Below are positions 26,149-32,436 of a stretch of DNA of 33,122 nt, piece after piece; position 1 is the stretch's first letter; every line of letters begins with the position of its first letter. A model generated the notes under the pieces. It had not been told where the DNA came from and did not search any database. It saw only the letters and a program-made list of their open reading frames with translations. The translations under genes and the position numbers were made by a program. The stretch is from Comamonadaceae bacterium (GTDB lineage: Bacteria; Pseudomonadota; Gammaproteobacteria; Burkholderiales; Burkholderiaceae_C): contig PNMN01000006.1 of the NCBI GenBank assembly GCA_013823655.1, forward strand, positions 1 to 33,122, read 5' to 3'.

Positions 26149-26730
26149 TCAGCGCTTCAGACCGAGAGCAGCCAGCATCTGCTCGCTGTTCTTCTGCATC
26201 TGCTCCTGCATCTGCGTGAACGCGGTGCGGGACTGCTCCATGTAAGTGCCCATCATGCCTTGCATCATGGGCGACTGCACGTTGGTGAACTGCTTCCAGA
26301 GATCGGGGTTCAGGCCCTTGGTCTGCTCGGTCATCTTGTTCTGCAGGTCCATGAAGATCTGCACGTTCTTCTCCAGGTACGAACCCATGAAGTCCTGCAT
26401 GGCGTGACCGTAAAAGCGGATGATGTTGGCCAGCACCTGCTCGGTGAAGATCGGCACACCCGCCGTCTCTTCTTCCAGAATGATCTGCAGCAGAATGCTG
26501 CGCGTGAGATCGTCGTTGGACTTGGCGTCGCGCACCACGAAGTGCTCGCTGTCCATCACCAGCGCCTTCACTTCGGCCAAGGTGATGTAAGACGAGGTGT
26601 CGGTGTCGTAGAGGCGGCGATTGGGGTACTTCTTGATCACCCGCACACTGCCCGGCTGGGCGTTGCTGGCTTCGGCCTTGCTTTTTTGCACTGGTGAACT
26701 TTCAGAACAGGAAAATGGCTCGGACACCAT
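26149..26730 (-). CDS. phaR: Polyhydroxyalkanoate synthesis repressor PhaR
   Basis: PhaR represses phasin (and often its own) expression and lets go of DNA when it binds PHB granules. The conserved PhaR N-terminal DNA-binding domain is clear (VRVIKKYPNRRLYDTDTSSY, ITLAEVKALV). PHB-accumulation regulatory domains follow (LLQIILEEETAGVPIFTEQV, LANIIRFYGHAMQDFMGSYL) and then a Met/Gln-rich tail (MQEQMQKNSEQMLAALG). The start at 26730 (MVSEPFS) gives 193 residues; the track start at 26757 lies inside the -10 box and is excluded. A GTG at 26691 (MQKSKAEAS, 180 residues) with GAAAG upstream is a serious alternative. The nearby 3-hydroxybutyrate dehydrogenase gene supports a PHB-cycling organism. 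Confidence 0.93.
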   Translation of the reverse strand: MVSEPFSCSESSPVQKSKAEASNAQPGSVRVIKKYPNRRLYDTDTSSYITLAEVKALVMDSEHFVVRDAKSNDDLTRSILLQIILEEETAGVPIFTEQVLANIIRFYGHAMQDFMGSYLEKNVQIFMDLQNKMTEQTKGLNPDLWKQFTNVQSPMMQGMMGTYMEQSRTAFTQMQEQMQKNSEQMLAALGLKR

Positions 26731-26755
26731 GGAACTGGTGCGCAGCATACGGCAC

Positions 26756-26785
26756 ATTCTAGGAAGCCGACTTGAAGCCTGTCAG
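26756..26785 (-). promoter_or_regulatory. phaR promoter
   Basis: The minus strand has CTGACA (26780-26785), an 18-base spacer and TAGAAT (26756-26761), a good sigma-70 match at both elements. Transcription would begin near 26749, which rules out the ATG at 26757 and leaves 26730 or the GTG at 26691 as phaR starts. No clear self-binding site could be identified by eye. Confidence 0.65.
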
Positions 26786-26833
26786 CATGGGTTTACCCTG
26801 TGCGGACGACACTCAAACACGAACGCGCCAATG

Positions 26834-26861
26834 AAAAAGGGCCTGACGCAATGTCGGGCCC
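26834..26861 (-). terminator. Rho-independent terminator after tRNA-Val
   Basis: The minus strand reads GGGCCCGAC-ATTGC-GTCAGGCCC followed by TTTTT: a 9-bp stem with one C-A mismatch and a T5 run, about 20 bases beyond the tRNA 3' end. It separates the tRNA gene from the phaR promoter. Confidence 0.85.
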
Positions 26862-26880
26862 CGGGTGCATCGAAAAGGTT

Positions 26881-26957
26881 TGGTAGGCGCGATTGGACTC
26901 GAACCAACGACCCCCACCATGTCAAGGTGGTGCTCTAACCAGCTGAGCTACGCGCCT
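26881..26957 (-). tRNA. tRNA-Val (anticodon GAC)
   Basis: The minus strand gives a 77-base class I tRNA: acceptor AGGCGCG/CGCGCCT, D arm GCTC...GAGC and anticodon stem CCACC/GGTGG. The loop is TTGACAT (anticodon GAC), and the T arm has GTTCGAG. The discriminator is A and the CCA is encoded. It reads GUC and GUU. It sits downstream of relA with its own promoter and terminator. I see no repeat of its 3' end in the window that would suggest an integrated element. Confidence 0.97.
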
Positions 26958-26978
26958 ACAAACTGTTCGAAGCCTTGG

Positions 26979-26987
26979 AGTGTAGCA
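26979..26987 (-). promoter_or_regulatory. tRNA-Val promoter, extended -10
   Basis: TGCTACACT on the minus strand forms an extended -10 (hexamer 26979-26984) 21 bases upstream of the mature tRNA. No convincing -35 is seen. The arrangement matches the -10 regions of rpsB and tRNA-Leu in this window. Confidence 0.5.
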
Positions 26988-27022
26988 CTGTTTCAGCGCA
27001 GTTCTGCGCGCTCCCAGCCTTG

Positions 27023-29347
27023 TCACTTGCGACGCACCACCCGAACACCCGGCACATCCCCCACCACGGCCATGGCCCGCGCCACCTGGCGCGCATCCAG
27101 CACCTCGATGGTGAAGGTCATCCACGCCACACCGCGCACCGATTGCGTCTGCACCCCGATGACGTTCATTTTTTCGCGTGCAAACACTTCGGATATGTCG
27201 CGCAACAGGCCTTGCCGGTCCTGCGCCTCTACAGCCACATCCACCGGGTACACGGCGGGCGACCCGTCACGAACACCACCCGCCTGACCGCCCCACTGCA
27301 CATCGATCACCCGGCCCGGACAGGTGCGCCGCAGATGCGCGAAGTCGGTGCAGTCGCTGCGGTGAATGCTCACGCCTTTGCCTCTCGTGACGAAACCCCG
27401 GATGTCGTCCGGTGGCGCGGGTTTGCAGCACCTGGCCAATTGCGTCATGAGCGAATCCACACCGACCACCAGCACACCTCCGGTACTTCCGCTGCTGGTT
27501 TTGCGCGGCTTCTTCAGCCATGCCAAGGGCTCTTCGGCTTCGACCGGTTCGCTCGGTCGCAGATGGGTCTCGATGGCGCGCAGCGAGAGTTCGTCTTTGC
27601 CCACCTGCTCGAACAGTTCCTGCGCCGAGGCCAGCCCCATCGAGACCGCGAGATCATCCAGCCTGAGCGCCGTTCTCCCTTCCCGCTGAAGCAGCTTTTC
27701 CACCGCTTCCCGGCCCTTGGCAACGGTCTCTTCCATCGCCTGTGCGTTGAACCAGGCGCGCACCTTGCTCTTGGCCCGGTGACTGACCAGGTAGCCCAGT
27801 TCGATGTTGAGCCAGTCGCGCGAAGGCCCACCCTCCTTGGCCGCAGTGATCTCCACCGTCTGACCGTTTTGCAGCGGCGTGTTGAGCGTGACCATGGCGC
27901 CGTCGACCCGCGCGCCACGGCACCGGTGCCCGAGGCTGGTGTGCACCGTGTAGGCAAAGTCCACGGCGGTGGCGCCCTGGGGCAACTCCACGATGGCGGC
28001 GTCGGGTGTGAGCACGTAGATGCGGTCGTCAAACAAACCTTGCGCCGAGCCGCTCAGGTCGCGTTCCCAGGCCAGCAGCTGGCGCAACACCGCGATCTTG
28101 GCGTCGTATTCCGAACTGGCCGACACGCCCGCGTAGCCTTTGGAGCCGGCTTCCTTGTAGGCCCAGTGCGCGGCCACACCGTGCTCGGCGTGGTCGTGCA
28201 TGGCCTGGGTGCGGATCTGGATTTCGAACGCGCGCCCCTGGGCATCACGCACCACCGTGTGCAGCGACTGGTAGCCGTTGGCTTTGGGCTTGGCGATGTA
28301 GTCGTCGAACTCCGAGGGTACTGGCGCGAACTGCGCATGCACGTGGGCCAGCACGGCGTAGCAATCGTTCACCTGCGGGACCACCACCCGCAAGGCGCGG
28401 ATATCGAACACCCGGTCAAAATCCAGCGATTTGCCGCGCATCTTCTTGACGATGCTGTAGATGTGCTTGGGTCGGCCCTGCACCGACGCCTCAATGCCCT
28501 GCTGCAACAGGTCTTGCTGCAGCCGATACCGCACCTGCTCCACATGCGCCTCGCGCTCGGCCCGCTTTTCGTCCAGCAGGAGCGCCACCTCCTTGTAGGT
28601 CTGGGGCTCCAGAAAACGAAAAGCCAGGTCTTCCATTTCCCACTTGATCTGCCAGATGCCCAGGCGGTTGGCCAGCGGCGCAAACACGTGCAGCGATTCG
28701 CTGGCCAGCGCAACGCCAGGATCGCCCTTGGTCGCGGCGAAAAAGCGCAGGGTCTGCAAGCGCGAAGTCAAGCGCAGCATCACGACCCGCAGATCGCGCG
28801 AAAACGCCAGCAGCATCTTGCGCACGTTCTCGGTCTGGCTCGCCGCCAGCTCTGAAACCGGCGCCTTGCCCGGCGACACCTGCGGCAGCGCCTGCTCTTG
28901 CGCGGCCAGCCGCTCTTCGTCCTTCTTGGCCTGCACCTGGGCGGACTTGATGCGCGCCTGGCGCTGCAGCTGCACCAGCTTGGTGGTCTCCACCGCCAGC
29001 GCCGCGAAATGGTCCCCAAAGGCCTTGGCAATGGTCTCCTGGGGTCGGTTCAGGTGTTGGCAGGCATACACCAGGTAGGCTGCAGCCTGCATGGCTTCAG
29101 AGCCACCGATTTCGTGCAGGATGCGCGCCACCGCATCGGCGTGGGCGAGGATGTTCTCTCCGGTGTCGAGCTGTTCGCAGGCCAGCAAGGGTTCGGCAAA
29201 CGCGCGGGCGCGGGCCAGCGCCTGGGCCTGGCTGGGCAAACTGTCCGAGGTCGCCGCCACGATGGCGGCCGTCAAGGGCAACACCGGTGGGGCCGGGTTC
29301 AACGGCACCACCTCCGTGGATGTGGGTGCGTCCTGCAAACGCTTCAT
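27023..29347 (-). CDS. relA: GTP pyrophosphokinase RelA ((p)ppGpp synthetase)
   Basis: RelA makes (p)ppGpp on stalled ribosomes in amino acid starvation. The 774-residue product has an N-terminal pseudo-HD domain in which the hydrolase His-Asp motif (HDTVED in SpoT) is replaced by AYLVYACQHLNRP, so hydrolase activity should be lost. The synthetase domain is intact (DRVFDIRALRVVV, SEFDDYIAKPKANGYQSLHT, FEIQIRTQAMHDHAEHGVAA). TGS (YVLTPDAAIVELPQGATAVD), the helical and zinc-finger/CC region (QLARCCKPAPPDDIRGFVTR) and a C-terminal ACT domain follow. A charged Gln/Lys/Glu-rich segment (QRQARIKSAQVQAKKDEERL) is inserted near residue 130. The ATG at 29347 lies 13 nt after the hydrolase gene, implying co-transcription. 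A separate SpoT must exist elsewhere in the genome. Confidence 0.96.
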   Translation of the reverse strand: MKRLQDAPTSTEVVPLNPAPPVLPLTAAIVAATSDSLPSQAQALARARAFAEPLLACEQLDTGENILAHADAVARILHEIGGSEAMQAAAYLVYACQHLNRPQETIAKAFGDHFAALAVETTKLVQLQRQARIKSAQVQAKKDEERLAAQEQALPQVSPGKAPVSELAASQTENVRKMLLAFSRDLRVVMLRLTSRLQTLRFFAATKGDPGVALASESLHVFAPLANRLGIWQIKWEMEDLAFRFLEPQTYKEVALLLDEKRAEREAHVEQVRYRLQQDLLQQGIEASVQGRPKHIYSIVKKMRGKSLDFDRVFDIRALRVVVPQVNDCYAVLAHVHAQFAPVPSEFDDYIAKPKANGYQSLHTVVRDAQGRAFEIQIRTQAMHDHAEHGVAAHWAYKEAGSKGYAGVSASSEYDAKIAVLRQLLAWERDLSGSAQGLFDDRIYVLTPDAAIVELPQGATAVDFAYTVHTSLGHRCRGARVDGAMVTLNTPLQNGQTVEITAAKEGGPSRDWLNIELGYLVSHRAKSKVRAWFNAQAMEETVAKGREAVEKLLQREGRTALRLDDLAVSMGLASAQELFEQVGKDELSLRAIETHLRPSEPVEAEEPLAWLKKPRKTSSGSTGGVLVVGVDSLMTQLARCCKPAPPDDIRGFVTRGKGVSIHRSDCTDFAHLRRTCPGRVIDVQWGGQAGGVRDGSPAVYPVDVAVEAQDRQGLLRDISEVFAREKMNVIGVQTQSVRGVAWMTFTIEVLDARQVARAMAVVGDVPGVRVVRRK

Positions 29348-29360
29348 GGTGCCGCAGCGC

Positions 29361-30299
29361 TCAAGGCGTCCACAGAAAATTTCGCACCACAGTCACCTGA
29401 TCCGAAGCCACCAGGGTGGGCGCATGGCCGACGCCGACAAACTCCACACAGCGCGCCTTCGGGCCACGGGTTGCCATGTCCGCAGCGGTCTGGCGCGTCA
29501 ACAAATCGGAATCGGCACCACGCAACAGCAAGGTGGGTGCGGTGATGGCGTCGTACTGACCCCAGAGGGCGGCCTCGGCCTCCTGAACCGCCTGCTGCAC
29601 GGCAGCCGCGTCCGCGCCAGCACTGAGCGCCTGGAAGGGCACGGCGATGGCTGGGTCGTAGTGCAGCCACCAGCGCCCTGCCCGCTCTCGCAACATGGGT
29701 CGAGACAGCGCCCGCCATTGCTCGGCGCTGTGCGGACCAAAACCGGTGGAGATCGAGGCCAGGTACTCGGTGGCCTGTGGCTCGGAGTCAAACGATGGAT
29801 TTTTTCCCAGGTAGGTGCCGATGCGTTGCAGCGCCGCCCGCTGGATGACGGGCCCCACGTCGTTGAGCACCAGCCGACGGGGCGCGAACGCTGGCTGCGC
29901 GGCCATCGCCATGCCGATCAGACCGCCCATGCTGGTGCCCACCCAGTCGATCACGGCCTCAGGCGTCTCGGCACGCACATGCGTCACCAGCGCCCCCAGG
30001 TCAGCGGCGTAGCTGCCCACCTGGTAAGCCATGGGGTCGGCCAGCCAGTCGCTGTGGCCGCGTCCGGCCACGTCCACCGCGAGCACGCGAGAGCGCGGCG
30101 CCAGCGCCTGTGCCAGCACATCAAAATCACGCCCCTGGCGGGTGAGCCCGTGCACGCAGATCACCACCTGGCGGCATGCAGATCCCGCTGTGCTGGGCCA
30201 GTCCCAATAGGCCATTCGGCGCTGCCCCCCCCCACGGGCCGCCGGGCCGCCGACCGGCAAAAACTGAAGTTGGGGTTGCTGCATGTCCGATCCGCCCAT
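29361..30299 (-). CDS. Alpha/beta hydrolase, function unknown, with an internal G9 tract
   Basis: This is a 312-residue alpha/beta hydrolase: the oxyanion segment is VVICVHGLTRQGRDFDVLAQ, the nucleophile elbow DWVGTSMGGLIG carries the Ser, an acidic residue lies in TLLLRGADSDLLT, and the catalytic His in VGVGHAPTL. No signal peptide, so cytoplasmic. The ATG at 30299 has GGAG five bases upstream. Codons 23-25 are GGG GGG GGG, a run of nine G, and an in-frame ATG (MAYWDWPS) lies just downstream at 30215; slippage in the tract would shift the frame for the longer form only. It is divergent from the 3-hydroxybutyrate dehydrogenase gene (63-nt gap) and precedes relA by 13 nt. Ester or lactone hydrolysis is likely, but the substrate is unknown. 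Confidence 0.85.
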   Translation of the reverse strand: MGGSDMQQPQLQFLPVGGPAARGGGQRRMAYWDWPSTAGSACRQVVICVHGLTRQGRDFDVLAQALAPRSRVLAVDVAGRGHSDWLADPMAYQVGSYAADLGALVTHVRAETPEAVIDWVGTSMGGLIGMAMAAQPAFAPRRLVLNDVGPVIQRAALQRIGTYLGKNPSFDSEPQATEYLASISTGFGPHSAEQWRALSRPMLRERAGRWWLHYDPAIAVPFQALSAGADAAAVQQAVQEAEAALWGQYDAITAPTLLLRGADSDLLTRQTAADMATRGPKARCVEFVGVGHAPTLVASDQVTVVRNFLWTP

Positions 30300-30362
30300 G
30301 TGGTCTCCGTGATAATCATCCCAGTGTTTTTCAACTGATCGTAATGGAACTGGAGATGGCCC

Positions 30363-31133
30363 ATGCTCAAGAACAAAACCGCCCTGATCACCGGCTCCAC
30401 CAGCGGGATCGGCCTGGGCATCGCCAAGGCGCTGGCACGCCAGGGCGCCAACATCGTGCTCAACGGGTTTGGTGACGCCGAAGGACCCAAGGCCGACATT
30501 GCAGCGCTGGGCGCACAGGTTGCCTACCACGGGGCTGACATGAGCAAGCCCGCCGAGATCGAGGACATGATGCGGTTCGCTGCGGCGCATTTCGGCCGGG
30601 TGGACATCCTGGTGAACAACGCAGGTATCCAGCACGTGGCGCGGGTGGAAGATTTTCCAGTGGACAAGTGGGACGCCATCATCGCAATCAATCTCAGCAG
30701 CGCCTTCCACGCGTCTCGCCTGGCCCTGCCGGCGATGCGCGCGGCCAACTGGGGCCGCATCATCAACGTGGCATCGGTCCACGGTCTGGTGGCTTCAGCC
30801 GAAAAATCGGCCTATGTGGCGGCCAAACACGGCGTGATCGGCCTGACCAAGGTGACTGCGCTGGAGAACGCCACCAGCGGCGTCACCTGCAACGCCATCT
30901 GCCCGGGCTGGGTGCTCACGCCACTGGTGCAAAAGCAGGTGGACGCCAAAGCCGCTGCACTGGGCATCTCCAACGAGGACGCGAAGAAACAATTGCTGGG
31001 CGAAAAGGAGCCGTCGATGCAGTTCACCACGCCCGAAGAACTGGGCGAACTGGCGGTGTTTTTCTGCTCACCCGCAGGCAACAACGTGCGTGGCGTCGCC
31101 TGGAACATGGATGGCGGCTGGGTGGCTCAGTAG
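30363..31133 (+). CDS. bdhA: 3-hydroxybutyrate dehydrogenase
   Basis: It oxidises D-3-hydroxybutyrate to acetoacetate with NAD, linking PHB breakdown to central metabolism. The 256-residue short-chain dehydrogenase has the cofactor motif ALITGSTSGIGLGIAKALA and VDILVNNAGIQHVARVEDFP. The catalytic triad is Ser138, Tyr151 and Lys155 (NVASVHGLVASAEKSAYVAA). AICPGWVLTPLVQKQVDAKA, a segment characteristic of D-3-hydroxybutyrate dehydrogenases, and the C-terminal GVAWNMDGGWVAQ follow. GGAG lies seven bases before the ATG at 30363. It ends at a strong bidirectional terminator. PhaR, encoded about 3.6 kb away, supports a PHB context. The enzyme class is very secure; specificity is inferred from the family-specific segments. 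Confidence 0.93.
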   Translation: MLKNKTALITGSTSGIGLGIAKALARQGANIVLNGFGDAEGPKADIAALGAQVAYHGADMSKPAEIEDMMRFAAAHFGRVDILVNNAGIQHVARVEDFPVDKWDAIIAINLSSAFHASRLALPAMRAANWGRIINVASVHGLVASAEKSAYVAAKHGVIGLTKVTALENATSGVTCNAICPGWVLTPLVQKQVDAKAAALGISNEDAKKQLLGEKEPSMQFTTPEELGELAVFFCSPAGNNVRGVAWNMDGGWVAQ

Positions 31134-31154
31134 GTCAGTAGGCGGGACGAGCAC

Positions 31155-31190
31155 CATGAAGAAGGCCCGCAGTTGCGGGCCTTCTTCATG
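31155..31190. terminator. Bidirectional terminator hairpin between convergent genes
   Basis: CATGAAGAAGGCCCGC and GCGGGCCTTCTTCATG form a perfect 16-bp inverted repeat with an AGTT loop, midway between the ends of the dehydrogenase gene (31133) and the SIMPL-domain gene (31208). The A-rich left arm and T-containing right arm (CCTTCTTC) could end transcription in both directions, although there is no uninterrupted T run. Confidence 0.8.
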
Positions 31191-31207
31191 GGCATGCAGC
31201 CAGAGGA

Positions 31208-31972
31208 TCAACGCATCTGGATGGAACCCGAAACAGTCACGTTCACCATGCTCTTGCCGGCCTCCACCGACACCGGGGCCTCCGACATCGCGGCCTTGGC
31301 CTGCATGGCCATGGCGCGCGGATAGGGCTGAACGCCGCCCTGATCGGTCGAGCTGATGGTGATTTCCCGCAAGGTGTAGCCGGTGAATCCAAAGCCTTTG
31401 CTCACCGCATCGGCCTGGGTCTTGAAGCGCGCGATGGCCAGCGCCTGCACGTCGGCTTGCAGCTTTTGCTGCGCCTCGCGTGACAGGGAAAAGCCAACGT
31501 TACCCATGGTGAGGGTCTGGATCTTGCCGGCCGTGGCGCTGATGCGGGCGAAATCGCGGCCTTCGATCACCAGCTCGACCGAACCCTGCCAGCCGCTGAT
31601 CCTGCCGCCCGGGGTGTAGCGCGGATACAGCGAAAACTGGCCGGTTCGCACCTCCAGTTGCGGAGGCTGGGCCGCCAGCTTGGCCACCGCCAGGGCGGCG
31701 TCCAGCGCCACTTTCAGCTGGTTCTGCACCGTGGCCGCATCCGGGCCTTCCTTGATGGTGTTCAGGCTCATCGAGAGCCAGTCCTGCGGCACCTCCAGGA
31801 AACCACTGGCCGAGATGTTGACGATGTTGGAGGGCGCGGGTGCCACTGGCACGACTTGCGCGGCAACGATGCCGCTGTGGCTGGCGGCGGTCAAGGCCAG
31901 AACGGTGAGTGAGCGGACAACAGCGCGCGCGAACGACGGAGGCGAACAGAACGTGGTCAAACTGCTGGGCAT
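31208..31972 (-). CDS. SIMPL-domain (DUF541) exported protein
   Basis: The 254-residue product has a signal peptide (SLTVLALTAASHSGIVAAQ). A single SIMPL/DUF541 domain follows: NIVNISASGFLEVPQDWLSM, KVALDAALAVAKLAA, FSLYPRYTPGGRISGWQGSV, ALAIARFKTQADAVSKGFGF and a final VNVTVSGSIQMR strand. The family is periplasmic or outer-membrane associated; reported roles include oxidative stress response, but the biochemistry is not settled. It starts three bases after the small exported protein gene, so the two are surely co-transcribed. The ATG at 31972 is first in frame and fits the signal peptide. A bidirectional terminator follows. Confidence 0.9.
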   Translation of the reverse strand: MPSSLTTFCSPPSFARAVVRSLTVLALTAASHSGIVAAQVVPVAPAPSNIVNISASGFLEVPQDWLSMSLNTIKEGPDAATVQNQLKVALDAALAVAKLAAQPPQLEVRTGQFSLYPRYTPGGRISGWQGSVELVIEGRDFARISATAGKIQTLTMGNVGFSLSREAQQKLQADVQALAIARFKTQADAVSKGFGFTGYTLREITISSTDQGGVQPYPRAMAMQAKAAMSEAPVSVEAGKSMVNVTVSGSIQMR

Positions 31973-31975
31973 TGC

Positions 31976-32266
31976 TTATTTTCTGGGGACGTCGTACAGG
32001 GACTGACTGCTCAACTGCTCACGCAGCCGCTGCCGCTCTTGCACCGACAGGCGATAGCGTTTGTCTTCTTTGGTTTCACTGAAAGGCTGGCGCAGCACAT
32101 CCCGCAGGCCGCTGTTGCTGCGCGGTTCGGCGGAATCGGCGGAGATCGGCAGCAACACCGCAGGCGGTGCGTCAGAAGGCAGCGGATGAGCGACTCGATC
32201 CGCCGCCACGCCGAGCGATGGCGACAAGACCAGCAACAAATACCCGGTGGACAAATGCAGTTTCAT
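31976..32266 (-). CDS. Small exported protein of unknown function
   Basis: I do not recognise a family. The start at 32266 gives 96 residues with a signal peptide (MKLHLSTGYLLLVLSPSLGVAAD). The proline-rich stretch PLPSDAPPAVLLPISADSA and a charged, probably helical C-terminus follow (KEDKRYRLSVQERQRLREQL, ending YDVPRK). No cysteines or lipobox. The 234-residue track ORF reads upstream through the divergent promoter region and is rejected. No Shine-Dalgarno is obvious. It is first of a two-gene unit with the SIMPL-domain gene and divergent from the OmpR-type regulator, so it may be a target of that regulator. This last point is inference from position. Confidence 0.7.
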   Translation of the reverse strand: MKLHLSTGYLLLVLSPSLGVAADRVAHPLPSDAPPAVLLPISADSAEPRSNSGLRDVLRQPFSETKEDKRYRLSVQERQRLREQLSSQSLYDVPRK

Positions 32267-32341
32267 GATGGGGTTGAGTATGCACACGCGGCAGATTGTG
32301 TGTGTAGGCCCCCGGTAACGGAGCAGCCACCTGCGGCAACA

Positions 32342-32417
32342 TTTGTAACACCCTGTCAAAGGGGGAAAAATTGAGCGATGACAAGGACTTGGCGCTGCCA
32401 CAATCGAGTTTGTTACA
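32342..32417. promoter_or_regulatory. Candidate regulator sites in the divergent ompR promoter region
   Basis: Two related sites occur in the 170-nt divergent gap: TTTGTAACA at 32342-32350 and TTTGTTACA at 32409-32417, the second being TGTAACAAA on the other strand. GTAACA-like half-sites are typical of OmpR-family regulators. The second lies 20 bases before the ompR ATG, with GGAGAG after it. TTGACA on the minus strand near 32352-32357 could be a -35 for the small exported protein gene, without a clear -10. Confidence 0.4.
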
Positions 32418-32436
32418 TTTTCGGAGAGTTGCTGCC

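Noticed and set aside
26881-26957. Integrated element at tRNA-Val (or tRNA-Leu)
   Set aside because: No integrase gene, no direct repeat of the tRNA 3' end in the window, and housekeeping genes on both sides.
27000-27022. Terminator after relA (GCGCAGTTCTGCGC)
   Set aside because: The stem is only about 6-7 bp with a two-base gap for a loop and has no T run, so it cannot be supported as a terminator.
26975-28855. 626-residue plus-strand ORF antisense to relA
   Set aside because: Shadow frame; composition is His/Arg/Gln-rich and no start signal or motif is present.
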